In this document: in pieces, positions 24,163 to 32,599 of the stretch
How positions within the stretch are numbered: the stretch's first letter is position 1
Layout of the letters: each line of letters opens with the position of its first letter
DNA from: DASYQD01 sp036005845
GTDB taxonomy: Bacteria > Acidobacteriota > Thermoanaerobaculia > Multivoradales > JAIOJS01
Direction of reading: 5' to 3'
Assembly (NCBI GenBank): GCA_036005845.1
Contig: DASYQD010000104.1
Span: forward strand, 1-64,000
DNA length: 64,000 bases
Translations under genes and position numbers: made by a program
The notes under the pieces: generated by a model
Databases searched by the model: none
Seen by the model: the letters and a program-made list of their open reading frames with translations, nothing else
What the model was told of the DNA's origin: nothing

Positions 24163-24178
24163 CTACCCGGTAGGGCGG
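24163..24178. promoter_or_regulatory. Candidate operator, YYACCC-N4-GGGYRG palindrome (copy 2)
   Basis: CTACCC-GGTA-GGGCGG lies in the 187-bp spacer between ric (minus) and the nitrate-transporter fusion gene (plus). It overlaps a tighter dyad CCTACC-C-GGTAGG (24162-24174). A half-matching CCACCC-GCCG-GCGCGG lies at 24140-24155. Its placement would let one regulator control both the repair/tryptophanase operon and the nitrate-reductase operon. Confidence 0.55.
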
Positions 24179-24254
24179 TGCCGCGGTCCGTCGCGGCGGG
24201 CGATCGTGCGTGCGTGGTTCGGATCTCTCGATATCCTCGGCAAGCGAGCAACCC

Positions 24255-26534
24255 ATGAGCGCGGTCAGAGAGCCGAAGCGCGATCCCGCGGTCCGCCAGT
24301 TGGCGTTGGCGACGCTCGCCTTCGCGGTCTGCTTCGCGGCGTGGGGGCTCATTGGCGCGCTGGCGCCGCGCTTCCGCGAGGCGCTGTCCCTGTCCGGCAC
24401 GGCGACCGGGCTGCTGATCGCCACGCCCGTGCTGCTCGGCTCGCTGGCGCGCCTGCCGATGGGCGTGCTCGGCGACCGCTTCGGCGGCCGCGCCGTGCTG
24501 GCGGCGCTCATGACGACGGTCGCCGGCGCCTGCCTGCTGGTGCCGCTCGCCGGCAGCTACCGCCAAGTGCTTGGCGCCGGCTTCCTGCTCGGCCTCGCCG
24601 GCTCGTCGTTTTCGGTCGGCGTCGGCTTCGTCTCGCGCTGGACGCCGCGCGAGAAGCAGGGTCTGGCGCTGGGGATCTACGGCGCCGGCAACATCGGGCA
24701 GTCGATCGCGGTGTTCTTCGCCCCGGTGCTGGCGGCGTCGGTGGGAGTGGGAGGCGTCTTCCGCTGGACGGCCGTGCTGGTCGCCCTCTACGCCGTGGTG
24801 TGGCTGGCGACGGCGCGCAACCCGCCGGGCGCGCGGCCGGCGTCGGGGCTCGCCGCGCTGCGCGGCGTGATGCGCGAGCGGCTGGCGTGGGTGCTCTCGC
24901 TCTTCTACTTCCTCACCTTCGGCGGCTTCGTCGCCTTCGCCATCTACCTGCCGATCCTGCTGCGCGACGACTTCGGCCTGCGGCCGGCGGACGCGGGGCT
25001 GCGCGCGGCGGGCTTCGTGGTGCTGGCGACGGCGGCGCGGCCGCTCGGCGGCTGGCTCGCGGACCGGCTGGGCGGCGCGCGCGTGCTCGCCGGCGTCTTC
25101 CTCGGCGTCGTCCCCTTCGCGCTGCTGCTCGCCTGGCAGTCGATGGTGCCCTTCACCGTCGGCGCCCTCGGTTGCGCGGCGATGCTCGGGCTCGGCAACG
25201 GCGCGGTGTTCAAGCTCGTCGGCGAGCGCTTCGCCGACCGCGCCGGCACCGTCGCCGGTCTCGTCGGCGCGATGGGTGGGCTGGGCGGCTTCTTCCCGCC
25301 GCTCCTGCTCGGTGTCTTCCGCGACCGCATGGGCGCGGTGTGGCCGGGCTTCTTGCTGCTGGCGCTGACGTCCCTCGCGCTCTGGCAGCTCGACCGACGC
25401 ACTTTTCTCGCCGCGGAGACGGCGCGCGCGCTCGCGCTGCCGCCGGCGCTGGTGCGCGCCCGCGACCGCGTCCGCGCCGGCGCCATCGCCACCTTCTGGA
25501 CCGGCGTGCTGGTGGCGTCCATCGTCGTCGGTTCGCGCAACCTGCAGAACTTCGACGCCGCGCTCGTCGTCTACACCTTCGCCGTCATCTTCGCCACCTG
25601 GGGCGTCGTCTACCACTACGCGGTGTGGATCCAGAAGCCGCCGACGCGCATCTACTGGCGGCAGGGCTGGCGGCTGGTGGGACGCCAGGGGTTCCTGCGC
25701 AACGTCGGCTTCCTGCTCGCCACGGCGTGGACCCACGTCTTCGCGCAGACCTTCATCGCGCGCCGCTCGCGGACGCGCTGGTGGATGCACCAGCTCATCT
25801 TCTGGGGCTGCCTGCTCGCCGCCGCGATCACCTTCCCGCTGGTGTTCGGCTGGATCCACTTCACCTCGGCGCCCGGCGACCCGAGCTCGTACCTGCTCCA
25901 CGTCTTCGGCTTTTCCGTGATGACCTTCCGGCTCGAGACGCCGCTCGCGTGGTTGATCTTCCACGGCCTCGACGTCTCGGCCGTGCTGGTGCTCGCCGGC
26001 ATCGCGCTCGCCCTCGGCCGTCGCATGCGCGATCGCGGGGCGCTCGCCGTGCAGGACTTCGCCCGCGACTTCTTCCCCTTGATCCTGCTCTTCGCCATCT
26101 CGGTGACCGGGCTGGCGCTCACCGTCTCGACCTGGTGGCTGCGCGGCAGCTTCTACGCGTTCCTCGCCATCCTCCACGCGGTGACCGTCATCGCTGCGCT
26201 GCTCTACTTGCCGTTCGGCAAGTTCTTCCACGTCTTCCAGCGGCCGGCGCAGCTCGGCGTCAAGCTCTACCAGCGCGAGGGCGAGCGCGGCGAGGGCGCC
26301 TTCTGCGTCCGCTGCGGACAGCGCTTCGCGTCGCGCATGCACATCGACGACTTGGGGCGGGGACTGCGCGAGCTCGGCTTCGATTACGCGATGGACGGGC
26401 CGGCGAAGAGCTGGCAGGAGCTCTGCCCGCCGTGCAAGCGCGCATCGCTCGCGGCCGCGCAGCTCAGGCTACGTGGCGCCGCGAGCACCAGCACCGGCAT
26501 GACAGCGGCGGCGATGGAGACCTTCGATGGCTAA
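24255..26534 (+). CDS. NarK-like nitrate/nitrite MFS carrier fused to a cytochrome-b-like membrane anchor
   Basis: A 759-residue membrane protein. Residues 1 to about 395 form a 12-helix MFS domain with NarK-like features (RLPMGVLGDRFGGR, GNGAVFKLVGERF, AGLVGAMGGLGGFF). A second module adds about five further helices with His residues suited to heme b ligation (AWTHVFAQTF, WMHQLIFWG, YLLHVFGF, FHGLDVSA, ILHAVTVIAALLYLPFGKFF). This resembles NarI/HdrE-type quinol-oxidising anchors. The tail has a CVRCGQ...CPPCKR four-cysteine knuckle. It heads the operon and overlaps the catalytic subunit gene by 8 nt. Import of nitrate and electron supply would thus be joined in one chain; the heme assignment is inference. 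Confidence 0.8.
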   Translation: MSAVREPKRDPAVRQLALATLAFAVCFAAWGLIGALAPRFREALSLSGTATGLLIATPVLLGSLARLPMGVLGDRFGGRAVLAALMTTVAGACLLVPLAGSYRQVLGAGFLLGLAGSSFSVGVGFVSRWTPREKQGLALGIYGAGNIGQSIAVFFAPVLAASVGVGGVFRWTAVLVALYAVVWLATARNPPGARPASGLAALRGVMRERLAWVLSLFYFLTFGGFVAFAIYLPILLRDDFGLRPADAGLRAAGFVVLATAARPLGGWLADRLGGARVLAGVFLGVVPFALLLAWQSMVPFTVGALGCAAMLGLGNGAVFKLVGERFADRAGTVAGLVGAMGGLGGFFPPLLLGVFRDRMGAVWPGFLLLALTSLALWQLDRRTFLAAETARALALPPALVRARDRVRAGAIATFWTGVLVASIVVGSRNLQNFDAALVVYTFAVIFATWGVVYHYAVWIQKPPTRIYWRQGWRLVGRQGFLRNVGFLLATAWTHVFAQTFIARRSRTRWWMHQLIFWGCLLAAAITFPLVFGWIHFTSAPGDPSSYLLHVFGFSVMTFRLETPLAWLIFHGLDVSAVLVLAGIALALGRRMRDRGALAVQDFARDFFPLILLFAISVTGLALTVSTWWLRGSFYAFLAILHAVTVIAALLYLPFGKFFHVFQRPAQLGVKLYQREGERGEGAFCVRCGQRFASRMHIDDLGRGLRELGFDYAMDGPAKSWQELCPPCKRASLAAAQLRLRGAASTSTGMTAAAMETFDG

Positions 26535-28788
26535 GCCTCCGGTCGCCATCGAGGAGCTGATCGCCCACTACGGCCCGCACCCGGCCTATGCCCCGCCGGG
26601 CGGTTTCGAGGCGCAGTCGCGCCGGCCGCCCGACCGCCTGGTGAAGACCCACTGCTGCTTCTGCGGCCAGCAGTGCGGCATCCAGCTCAAGGTGCGCGAC
26701 AACCAGGTCGTCGGCTTCGAGCCCTGGGACGAGTTCGCTTTCAACCAGGGGATGCTCTGCCCGAAGGGAGTGCGCCGCTACCTGCAGAGCACGCACCCCG
26801 ACCGGCTGCTGCACCCACTGATTCGCGAAGAAGGCGGATTCCGCCGCGCCGGTTGGGACGAGGCGCTCGATCGCGTGGTGAAGAGCGTGCGCGCCATCCA
26901 GGAGCGCCACGGCAAGGATGCGGTCGCCGTCTACGGCGGCGCCTCGCTGACCACCGAGAAGGCGTACCTCGTCGGCAAGCTCGCCCGGCTCGGCGTCGGC
27001 ACGCGCCACGTCGACTACAACGGCCGGCTGTGCATGGTGTCCGCGGGCACCGCCTACAAGCTCGCCTTCGGCGTCGACCGCTCGCCCATCCCGTGGAGCG
27101 ACATTCCCGAGGCGCAGGTGGCGTTCGTCACCGGCAGCAACGTCGCCGAGTGCTCGCCGATCACCACGCAATACCTCTGGCGGATGCGCGACCGCGGCGG
27201 ACGGCTGATCGTCGCCGATCCGCGGATGACGCCGATCACCCGCAACGCCGATCTCTACCTGCCGGTGCGGCCCGGCACCGACGTCGCGCTCCACCTCGGC
27301 ATCCTCCACGTCATCCTGCGCGACGGGCTGCACGACACGGAGTTCATCGCCGCGCGCACGATCGGCTTCGACGCCGTCGCCGCGGCCGCCGCGGCCTGGG
27401 ACCCGCTCACCACCGCGCGGCTCACCGGCGTGCCGCCAAAGGCGATCGAGCTCGCCGCCCGCTGGATCGGCGAGGCCGAGCGCGCCGTCTTGCTGCACGC
27501 GCGCGGCATCGAGCACCAGAGCAAGGGCGTCGACAACGTGCTGTCGCTGATCAACCTCGCGCTCGCCACCGGCAACGTCGGGCGGCCCGGCTGCGGGCCG
27601 GCGATGATCACCGGCCAGGGCAACGGCCAGGGCGGCCGCGAGCACGGCCAGAAGTGCGACCAGCTCCCCGGCCAGCGCTCGATCGAGGACGAGGCGGCGC
27701 GCGAGCACGTGGCGCGCGTCTGGGGCGTGTCGCCCGACGAGATCCCGCGCAGCGGCCTCTCGGCGATGGAGATCATGGAGGCGATTCACCGCGGCGAGAT
27801 CAAGGGGCTCATCTCGATCTGCTTCAACCCGCTCGTCTCGCTGCCCGACGCCGGTTACATCCGCGAGGCGCTCGAGCGGCTCGAGCACTTCTGCGTCATC
27901 GACTTCTTCCTCTCCGAGACCGCGCACCACGCCGACGTCGTGCTCGCGGGCAGCCTGCAGGAGGAGGAAGAGGGCGTCACCGCCAACGTCGAGGGCCGCG
28001 TCCTCCACATCCAGCGCTGCGTCGACCCACCGGGCGAGGCGCGGCGCGACAGCGAGATCCTCTGCGAGCTCGGCCGGCGCCTCGGCCGCCCGGATCTCTT
28101 CGCGTTCCGCACGCCGCGCGAGATCTTCGACGAGCTGCGCGAGGCGTCGCGCGGCGGTGTCGCCGACTACTACGGCATCAGCTACGAGAAGATCGACGCC
28201 CAGCTCGGCGTCTTCTGGCCGTGCCCCACGGCGGACCACCCGGGCACGCCGCGGCTCTTCGAGGACGGCAAGTTCTTCCACGCCGACGGCAAGGCCCACT
28301 TCGTCGTCCCCGAGTACCGGCCGAGCGGCGACCCCGTCGACGAGGAGTTTCCCGTCTACCTGACGACCGGCCGCGTCATCAGCCAGTACCTGTCGGGCAC
28401 GCAGACGCGGCGCATCGGGCCGCTGCTCGACCAGGTCCCGCAGCCGCGCGTCGAGATGCACCCGCGGCTCGCCGAGAAGCTCGCGATCCGCGACGGCGAC
28501 TGGGTGACCGTCGAGTCGCGGCGCGGCGCGGTGACCCTGCAGGCCCTCGTCGTCGCGACCATTCGACCGGACACCGTCTTCATCCCCTACCACTGGCCCG
28601 GGCGGCGCAGCGCCAACGTGCTGACGCACCGCACGCTCGATCCGCGCAGCAAGATCCCCGAGTACAAGGTCTCGGCCTGCCGCCTGCGCCGCGCCGACGG
28701 GCCGCCGGACTGGGTGGGCGGCGAGGCGCACCTGGAGACGCCGGTCGAGTCGCCGCGGGGCCGACTGTCGCTCGTCGAGGCGACCTGA
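26527..28788 (+). CDS. Cytoplasmic molybdopterin nitrate reductase, catalytic subunit (NasA/NarB-like)
   Basis: A 753-residue molybdopterin oxidoreductase. An N-terminal 4Fe-4S site reads CCFCGQQCGI with MLCPKG following. NGRLCMVSAGTAYKLAFG matches assimilatory nitrate reductases, whose Cys in this motif ligates molybdenum. MPT-binding signatures follow (GSNVAECSP, ADPRMTPITRNAD, GNGQGGREHGQKCDQLPG) and a C-terminal dinucleotide-binding domain (YLTTGRVISQY). There is no Tat signal, so it stays in the cytoplasm. In the operon it is flanked by the carrier/cytochrome fusion and ferredoxin and Rieske subunits, which fits a respiratory rather than assimilatory role. A formate dehydrogenase is less likely from the Cys motif. 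Confidence 0.82.
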   Translation: MAKPPVAIEELIAHYGPHPAYAPPGGFEAQSRRPPDRLVKTHCCFCGQQCGIQLKVRDNQVVGFEPWDEFAFNQGMLCPKGVRRYLQSTHPDRLLHPLIREEGGFRRAGWDEALDRVVKSVRAIQERHGKDAVAVYGGASLTTEKAYLVGKLARLGVGTRHVDYNGRLCMVSAGTAYKLAFGVDRSPIPWSDIPEAQVAFVTGSNVAECSPITTQYLWRMRDRGGRLIVADPRMTPITRNADLYLPVRPGTDVALHLGILHVILRDGLHDTEFIAARTIGFDAVAAAAAAWDPLTTARLTGVPPKAIELAARWIGEAERAVLLHARGIEHQSKGVDNVLSLINLALATGNVGRPGCGPAMITGQGNGQGGREHGQKCDQLPGQRSIEDEAAREHVARVWGVSPDEIPRSGLSAMEIMEAIHRGEIKGLISICFNPLVSLPDAGYIREALERLEHFCVIDFFLSETAHHADVVLAGSLQEEEEGVTANVEGRVLHIQRCVDPPGEARRDSEILCELGRRLGRPDLFAFRTPREIFDELREASRGGVADYYGISYEKIDAQLGVFWPCPTADHPGTPRLFEDGKFFHADGKAHFVVPEYRPSGDPVDEEFPVYLTTGRVISQYLSGTQTRRIGPLLDQVPQPRVEMHPRLAEKLAIRDGDWVTVESRRGAVTLQALVVATIRPDTVFIPYHWPGRRSANVLTHRTLDPRSKIPEYKVSACRLRRADGPPDWVGGEAHLETPVESPRGRLSLVEAT

Positions 28789-28789
28789 G

Positions 28790-29365
28790 ATGCACGGCTA
28801 CGAGTTCTACGTCGACCCTTCGCGCTGCATCGGCTGCCAGGCTTGCGTCAACGCCTGCGCCGAGTGCGACACCCATCGCGGCGTGCCGATGATCCACGTC
28901 GACTACCTCGACCGGCGGCACTCGATCGCCACCGTGCCGACGGTGTGCATGCACTGCGACGACCCCACCTGCGCGCAGGTCTGCCCGGCGGATGCCATCA
29001 AGAAGGGGGCCGACGGCGTCGTCCACTCCTCGCTCAAGCCGCGCTGCGTCGCCTGCAGCAACTGCGCGCTCGCCTGTCCGTTCGGCGTCCCCAAGATGAT
29101 GTGGGCCGCCGAGCAGATGATGAAATGCGACATGTGTTACGACCGCACGTCGGAAGGGCTGCGGCCGATGTGCGCGACGGTCTGCCCGAGCCAGGCGCTC
29201 GCCTACGTGACGCCCGAGCGCATCGCGGCCGAGCGGCGCGAGGTGCCCACCAACGTCTTCCGGTTCGGCAACGAGCGGGTGACCACCGAGGTCTTCTACA
29301 TGGTGCCGCCGGGAGCGGCCGAGGTGCGCGTCGACGTCACCGATTTCATGTGGGAGGAGGCATGA
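28790..29365 (+). CDS. Four-cluster ferredoxin subunit (DmsB/NrfC-like)
   Basis: A 191-residue electron-transfer protein with four 4Fe-4S binding motifs: CIGCQACVNACAECD, CMHCDDPTCAQVCP, CVACSNCALACP and CDMCYDRTSEG...CATVCP. It lacks a signal peptide and should pass electrons from the membrane to the molybdopterin subunit in the cytoplasm. The gene begins one base after the stop of the catalytic subunit and overlaps the Rieske gene by 4 nt, so all are translationally coupled. Confidence 0.9.
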   Translation: MHGYEFYVDPSRCIGCQACVNACAECDTHRGVPMIHVDYLDRRHSIATVPTVCMHCDDPTCAQVCPADAIKKGADGVVHSSLKPRCVACSNCALACPFGVPKMMWAAEQMMKCDMCYDRTSEGLRPMCATVCPSQALAYVTPERIAAERREVPTNVFRFGNERVTTEVFYMVPPGAAEVRVDVTDFMWEEA

Positions 29366-29907
29366 GCGACGAGCCGAAGATCGAACGGGCCGAGCGCGAG
29401 CGCGAGCCGCTCTGGCGCGAGGAGGTGTCGATCTTTGCCGCCGACGAGCGCTACGTCGGACGCCGTCAGTTCGCCAAGTTCCTGGTGCTGGCGAGCCTCG
29501 GCATGTTCGTCGGCAACCTCTGGCTGCTCGCCAAGAGCCGCTTCCGCAAGCCGGCGGCGCGGCTTCCGGCGGTGCCGGTGGCGCGCCTCGCGGAGCTGCC
29601 GGTGGGCGGCGTCAAGCTCTTCAACTATCCGGGCCCCGAGGACCACTGCCTGCTCGTCCGCTACGCCGAGGATTCGTGGGCCGCCTACAGCCAGAAGTGC
29701 ACTCACCTCTCGTGCGCGGTGTTCTACCGCGCGGAGTCGCGACAGCTAGTCTGCCCCTGCCACCACGGCTACTTCGCGGTCGAGGACGGCCGCGTGCTCC
29801 AGGGACCGCCGCCGCGACCACTGCCGCGAGTGCGCCTCGAGCGCCGCGGCGATCTGCTGGTGGCCGTCGGCTGGGAGCCGCAGGGCGACGAGGCGAGCCC
29901 CGCGTGA
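29362..29907 (+). CDS. Rieske [2Fe-2S] protein with Tat-type membrane anchor
   Basis: A 181-residue protein with a complete Rieske cluster site: CTHLSC and CPCHHGYF provide two Cys and two His ligands. A twin-arginine sequence, GRRQFAKFLVLASLG, leads into one hydrophobic helix (about residues 34-55). This is as in bc1-complex Rieske proteins, which are exported folded and stay anchored, so the cluster domain is predicted outside the cytoplasmic membrane. A Rieske subunit is not part of classical Nar or Nas enzymes. Both ends overlap neighbouring genes (ATGA, GTGA). Confidence 0.88.
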   Translation: MSDEPKIERAEREREPLWREEVSIFAADERYVGRRQFAKFLVLASLGMFVGNLWLLAKSRFRKPAARLPAVPVARLAELPVGGVKLFNYPGPEDHCLLVRYAEDSWAAYSQKCTHLSCAVFYRAESRQLVCPCHHGYFAVEDGRVLQGPPPRPLPRVRLERRGDLLVAVGWEPQGDEASPA

Positions 29908-30182
29908 GCGCTGGCGACGAACCGCGCACGCGCGGTCCCCTCTACCCGCTGCGGCGCCGCGAGCTGACCGCCATCGACGGCGCGCTCGCGCTGCTGGCGG
30001 TGCTGCTCGTCGTGCAGATCTGGCTGCTCACCGCCGCGCTCGAAGCCTTCCTCGGCGGGCATCGCGGAGTTGCCCTGCCGGCCGCCGTCGTCTCCGGGTT
30101 GCTGTTCGCCGCCTGCTGCGGACTGTTCCTCTTCATCCGCGGCCTCGATCGCGCCAGCCAGCGCGCGCGCGCCGCCCGCTGA
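29904..30182 (+). CDS. Small two-helix membrane protein of the nitrate-reductase-like operon
   Basis: A 92-residue protein from a GTG start that overlaps the Rieske stop codon (GTGA). Two membrane helices are evident: AIDGALALLAVLLVVQIWLL and LPAAVVSGLLFAACCGLFLF. An Arg-rich cytoplasmic end (RGLDRASQRARAAR) follows. No catalytic motif is seen. The tight coupling suggests an accessory or assembly subunit of the membrane complex. I cannot assign a family with confidence. Confidence 0.65.
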   Translation: MSAGDEPRTRGPLYPLRRRELTAIDGALALLAVLLVVQIWLLTAALEAFLGGHRGVALPAAVVSGLLFAACCGLFLFIRGLDRASQRARAAR

Positions 30183-30196
30183 CCCGGCACGCTTCC

Positions 30197-30234
30197 CCAC
30201 CTCGCCGGTGCCGCTGCCCCACCCCGCCGAGCGT
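30197..30234. promoter_or_regulatory. Degenerate copies of the island palindrome
   Basis: CCACCT-CGCC-GGTGCC (30197-30212) and CCACCC-CGCC-GAGCGT (30219-30234) each keep one good half-site. They lie in the 150-bp spacer before the small secreted-protein gene. They may be weak or decayed sites. The rest of the spacer shows only GC-rich short hairpins. Confidence 0.25.
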
Positions 30235-30332
30235 GGCGGCAGCGCCGCGACCTGCCAAACATCGGCACAGGCGCCGGCACCGTCGGCGGGCCCACCCACG
30301 GCGGCACTCCCGGCGACTGGAAGGAGTCGAGA

Positions 30333-30818
30333 ATGCGTCACCACAAGTGGATCGCTCTACCCCTGTTGACCTTGGCGGCCGCCGTGCTCATCGCCGCGCC
30401 AGCCAGCGCGGGAAAGCCGACGCCTGCGTGCAGGACGTTCTCCACCAAGATGCAGACCACCTGTCCCGGCAAGCCGGCACTGCTCGAGGTGGGATGGATC
30501 GACGGCACCGTGACCGGCGGCGTCTCGCTCGTCTACGACGACACTGCGCCGCCGATCGACCCGCAGTGGAGCCGGCCGAACCTGATCATCAGCTCCAAGC
30601 TCGGCATGCTGCAGATGTGGGTCTACAGCGACAGCATCCCGACCAAGGACGGCTGGTGGCGGGTCTTCAAGGTGATGCGCGTCGAGGGCAGCGGCATCTA
30701 CAAGGAAGCCGCCTTGGATCTCTACATGTACGGCTACTACACCAACGGCGCGGGCGGCATCTACGCGATGGAAGGCAAGCTCTGCAGCGGCCGCGTGTCG
30801 CCGCCGCCGGTCAAGTAG
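30333..30818 (+). CDS. Small secreted protein of unknown function
   Basis: I do not recognise the family. The 161-residue product has a clean signal peptide (about residues 1-26, ending ASA-GKP). The mature domain is about 135 residues with three Cys and many aromatics (LGMLQMWVYSD, GWWRVFKVMRVEG, LDLYMYGYYTNGAGGIYAME), probably a small beta-sandwich. AAGGAG lies seven bases before the ATG. It stands between the nitrate-reductase-like operon and the SRPBCC gene, 22 nt upstream of the latter, so those two may share a transcript. Confidence 0.6.
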   Translation: MRHHKWIALPLLTLAAAVLIAAPASAGKPTPACRTFSTKMQTTCPGKPALLEVGWIDGTVTGGVSLVYDDTAPPIDPQWSRPNLIISSKLGMLQMWVYSDSIPTKDGWWRVFKVMRVEGSGIYKEAALDLYMYGYYTNGAGGIYAMEGKLCSGRVSPPPVK

Positions 30819-30839
30819 CTCCGCACGGGAGATCGAGAC

Positions 30840-31997
30840 ATGAGCCCAGCTCCCGCCACTGCTCTCGACCGCCTCATCCCGGCGCCGCGGCTCGTCGAGA
30901 TCGACCGCATCGACCTCGACGCGCCGCCGGCGCAGGTATGGGAGCGCGTACGCCACGGCGAGCTGGCGCCTTCGCCGTGGATCCGCGCTCTGTTCGCCAT
31001 CCGCACGCGCGGCCGCGCCCAGGCCGCGCTGCGGATCGACGACCTGGTGTCGTCATCCGAGAAGCCGGGCTTCCAGCTGCTGGTGGACGAGCCGCCGCAC
31101 GAGCTCGCGGTAGGCGCCATCGGCAAGGTGTGGAAGCCCGACATCCCGTTCGTCCACGTCACCGGCGCCGCCGAGTTCGCCGCCTTCGCGCGCGACGGCT
31201 TCGCCAAGGTGGCCTGGAGCATCCGCCTCACGCCACACCACCGCGGCACGCACCTCGAGCTCGAGGTGCGGGTCGACACCACCGACGAAGCGTCGTGGCC
31301 CGCGTTCCGCCGCTACTTCCTCCTCATCGGCATCGGCTCGCGTTTCATCCGCCGCCTGCTGCTGCACGAGATCGCCCGCGACCTCGGCACGCTGCACGTC
31401 GACGAGGATCGGCTCCTACCAGGCGACGAGCTGCTGCCGGGCAACACGGAGGAGATCCCGCAGCTCACTCATTCCATCGACGTCGCCGCCACGCCGGAGA
31501 CGATCTGGCCCTGGCTCGTCCAGATGGGCTGCCGGCGGGCGGGCTGGTACAGCTACGACCTGCTCGACAACGGCGGCGTGCCCAGCGCCCGCGAGATCCA
31601 TCCCGAGCTGCAACTGCTGGCGGTGGGCGACGTGCTGCCTTCGACTCCCATCAGCAAAGACGGCTTCGAGGTGCTGCGCATGGAGCCGCCGCATCTCCTC
31701 GTGCTCGGCGGCCTCTACGACGCCGACCTGGGCGACCAACTGGCCTTCGCTTCCGAGCCGCCACGGCGCTTCTGGCAGATCACCTGGGCCTTCGTCGTCG
31801 AGCCGCTCGACCAGCGTAGCTCGCGGCTCACCGTGCGCGTGCGGGCGCTGAGCCGGCCCGCCAAGGGCCTGTTCGCCATCAGGCTCCTGCATCACTTCAT
31901 GGAGAAGGAGCAACTGCGCCAGCTCGCGGCGCGCGCCGAGGGCCGGGTGACGGGCCATCGGCGCGCCGTGGAGTCGGCAGACCGCCGGTCAGCCTGA
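30840..31997 (+). CDS. Protein with two SRPBCC (START-like) domains
   Basis: A 385-residue soluble protein made of two lipid/hydrophobe-binding helix-grip domains. The first (about residues 18-180) begins IDRIDLDAPPAQVWERV and ends RYFLLIGIGSRFIRRLL. The second (about 205-360) begins THSIDVAATPETIWPWLVQMG and contains WYSYDLLDNGG and RFWQITWAFVVEPL. Both show the opening strand and long C-terminal helix of the SRPBCC fold. Ligand and role are unknown. The last 101 nt overlap the convergent CoA-binding gene, an unusually long tail-to-tail overlap. Confidence 0.72.
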   Translation: MSPAPATALDRLIPAPRLVEIDRIDLDAPPAQVWERVRHGELAPSPWIRALFAIRTRGRAQAALRIDDLVSSSEKPGFQLLVDEPPHELAVGAIGKVWKPDIPFVHVTGAAEFAAFARDGFAKVAWSIRLTPHHRGTHLELEVRVDTTDEASWPAFRRYFLLIGIGSRFIRRLLLHEIARDLGTLHVDEDRLLPGDELLPGNTEEIPQLTHSIDVAATPETIWPWLVQMGCRRAGWYSYDLLDNGGVPSAREIHPELQLLAVGDVLPSTPISKDGFEVLRMEPPHLLVLGGLYDADLGDQLAFASEPPRRFWQITWAFVVEPLDQRSSRLTVRVRALSRPAKGLFAIRLLHHFMEKEQLRQLAARAEGRVTGHRRAVESADRRSA

Positions 31998-32439
31998 GCA
32001 TCACGCGCATGCAGGCATGGCCGCCGTCCACCGGTGCCAAGTGCATCATCGGGCAGCCTCCCGGGATGACATGGATGCCCTGCGCGCGACAGCGCTCGAC
32101 GGCCTCGTTCGACACGCTGCCCTGACCGAAGGAGCGGTGCAGCCAGACCCAGCGCACGCCCGCTGCCGCGCAGTCGTCGACGACGGAGGCGGCGACTCCC
32201 GGGCGCGTGACGATCACTGCGGCTTCGACGCCGCCCGGCACGTCGCCGACCTTCGCGTAGCAGCGATCGCCTTTTTCGATCTGCTGCGCGTTCGGGTTCA
32301 CGGCGAAGACCTGGTGTCCCGACTGCCTCAGCTTCCGATAGATCAGATTGGCGGGCGACTGCCCTTCGCGCGAGACGCCGACGACGGCGATGCGCTCGCA
32401 GGCCAGGAGCTCCCGGACGGCTCGTTCGAGGTCTTTCAT
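31897..32439 (-). CDS. CoA-binding domain protein (YccU-like)
   Basis: A 180-residue protein with a CoA-binding Rossmann domain of the succinyl-CoA-synthetase alpha type: IAVVGVSREGQSPANLIYRKLRQ, VFAVNPNAQQIEKG, AVIVTRPGVAASVVDDCAAAGVRWVWL and HVIPGGCPMMHL. It resembles stand-alone CoA_binding_2 proteins, sometimes linked to stress and protein acylation. The last 40 or so residues are Pro/Arg-rich and come from the region overlapping the convergent SRPBCC gene, so they may be run-on. The start ATG is 35 bp from an island palindrome. Confidence 0.75.
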   Translation of the reverse strand: MKDLERAVRELLACERIAVVGVSREGQSPANLIYRKLRQSGHQVFAVNPNAQQIEKGDRCYAKVGDVPGGVEAAVIVTRPGVAASVVDDCAAAGVRWVWLHRSFGQGSVSNEAVERCRAQGIHVIPGGCPMMHLAPVDGGHACMRVMLRLTGGLPTPRRADGPSPGPRRAPRAGAVAPSP

Positions 32440-32473
32440 GGGCTCAGCGTGCACGCGGCGCACGTCCGATGCA

Positions 32474-32489
32474 TCACCCGCGAGGGTAG
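32474..32489. promoter_or_regulatory. Candidate operator, YYACCC-N4-GGGYRG palindrome (copy 3)
   Basis: TCACCC-GCGA-GGGTAG lies in the spacer between the CoA-binding gene (minus) and the histidine kinase gene (plus). A second dyad, GCCACC-CCAA-GGTGGC, is next to it at 32498-32513. A site here would allow the two-component system to regulate its own expression. Confidence 0.5.
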
Positions 32490-32579
32490 GTGAGCCAGCC
32501 ACCCCAAGGTGGCGAGCAGCTACCTCGAATTGCGTCGCGGCGGCGACGTCGCCACCCTACCCTTTGGCGAGGCCGGCAC

Positions 32580-32585
32580 TATGAT
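32580..32585 (+). promoter_or_regulatory. Candidate -10 of the two-component operon
   Basis: TATGAT is one base from the sigma-70 consensus and lies 14 nt before the ATG of the histidine kinase gene. No clear -35 box is seen 17 bp upstream; activator dependence would explain that. Confidence 0.4.
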
Positions 32586-32599
32586 GCTCATTCATCCGG

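Noticed and set aside
26527..28788. Formate dehydrogenase as the identity of the molybdopterin subunit
   Set aside because: The Mo-ligand context NGRLCMVSA fits assimilatory-type nitrate reductases better, and a NarK-like carrier domain precedes it; kept only as a minor alternative.
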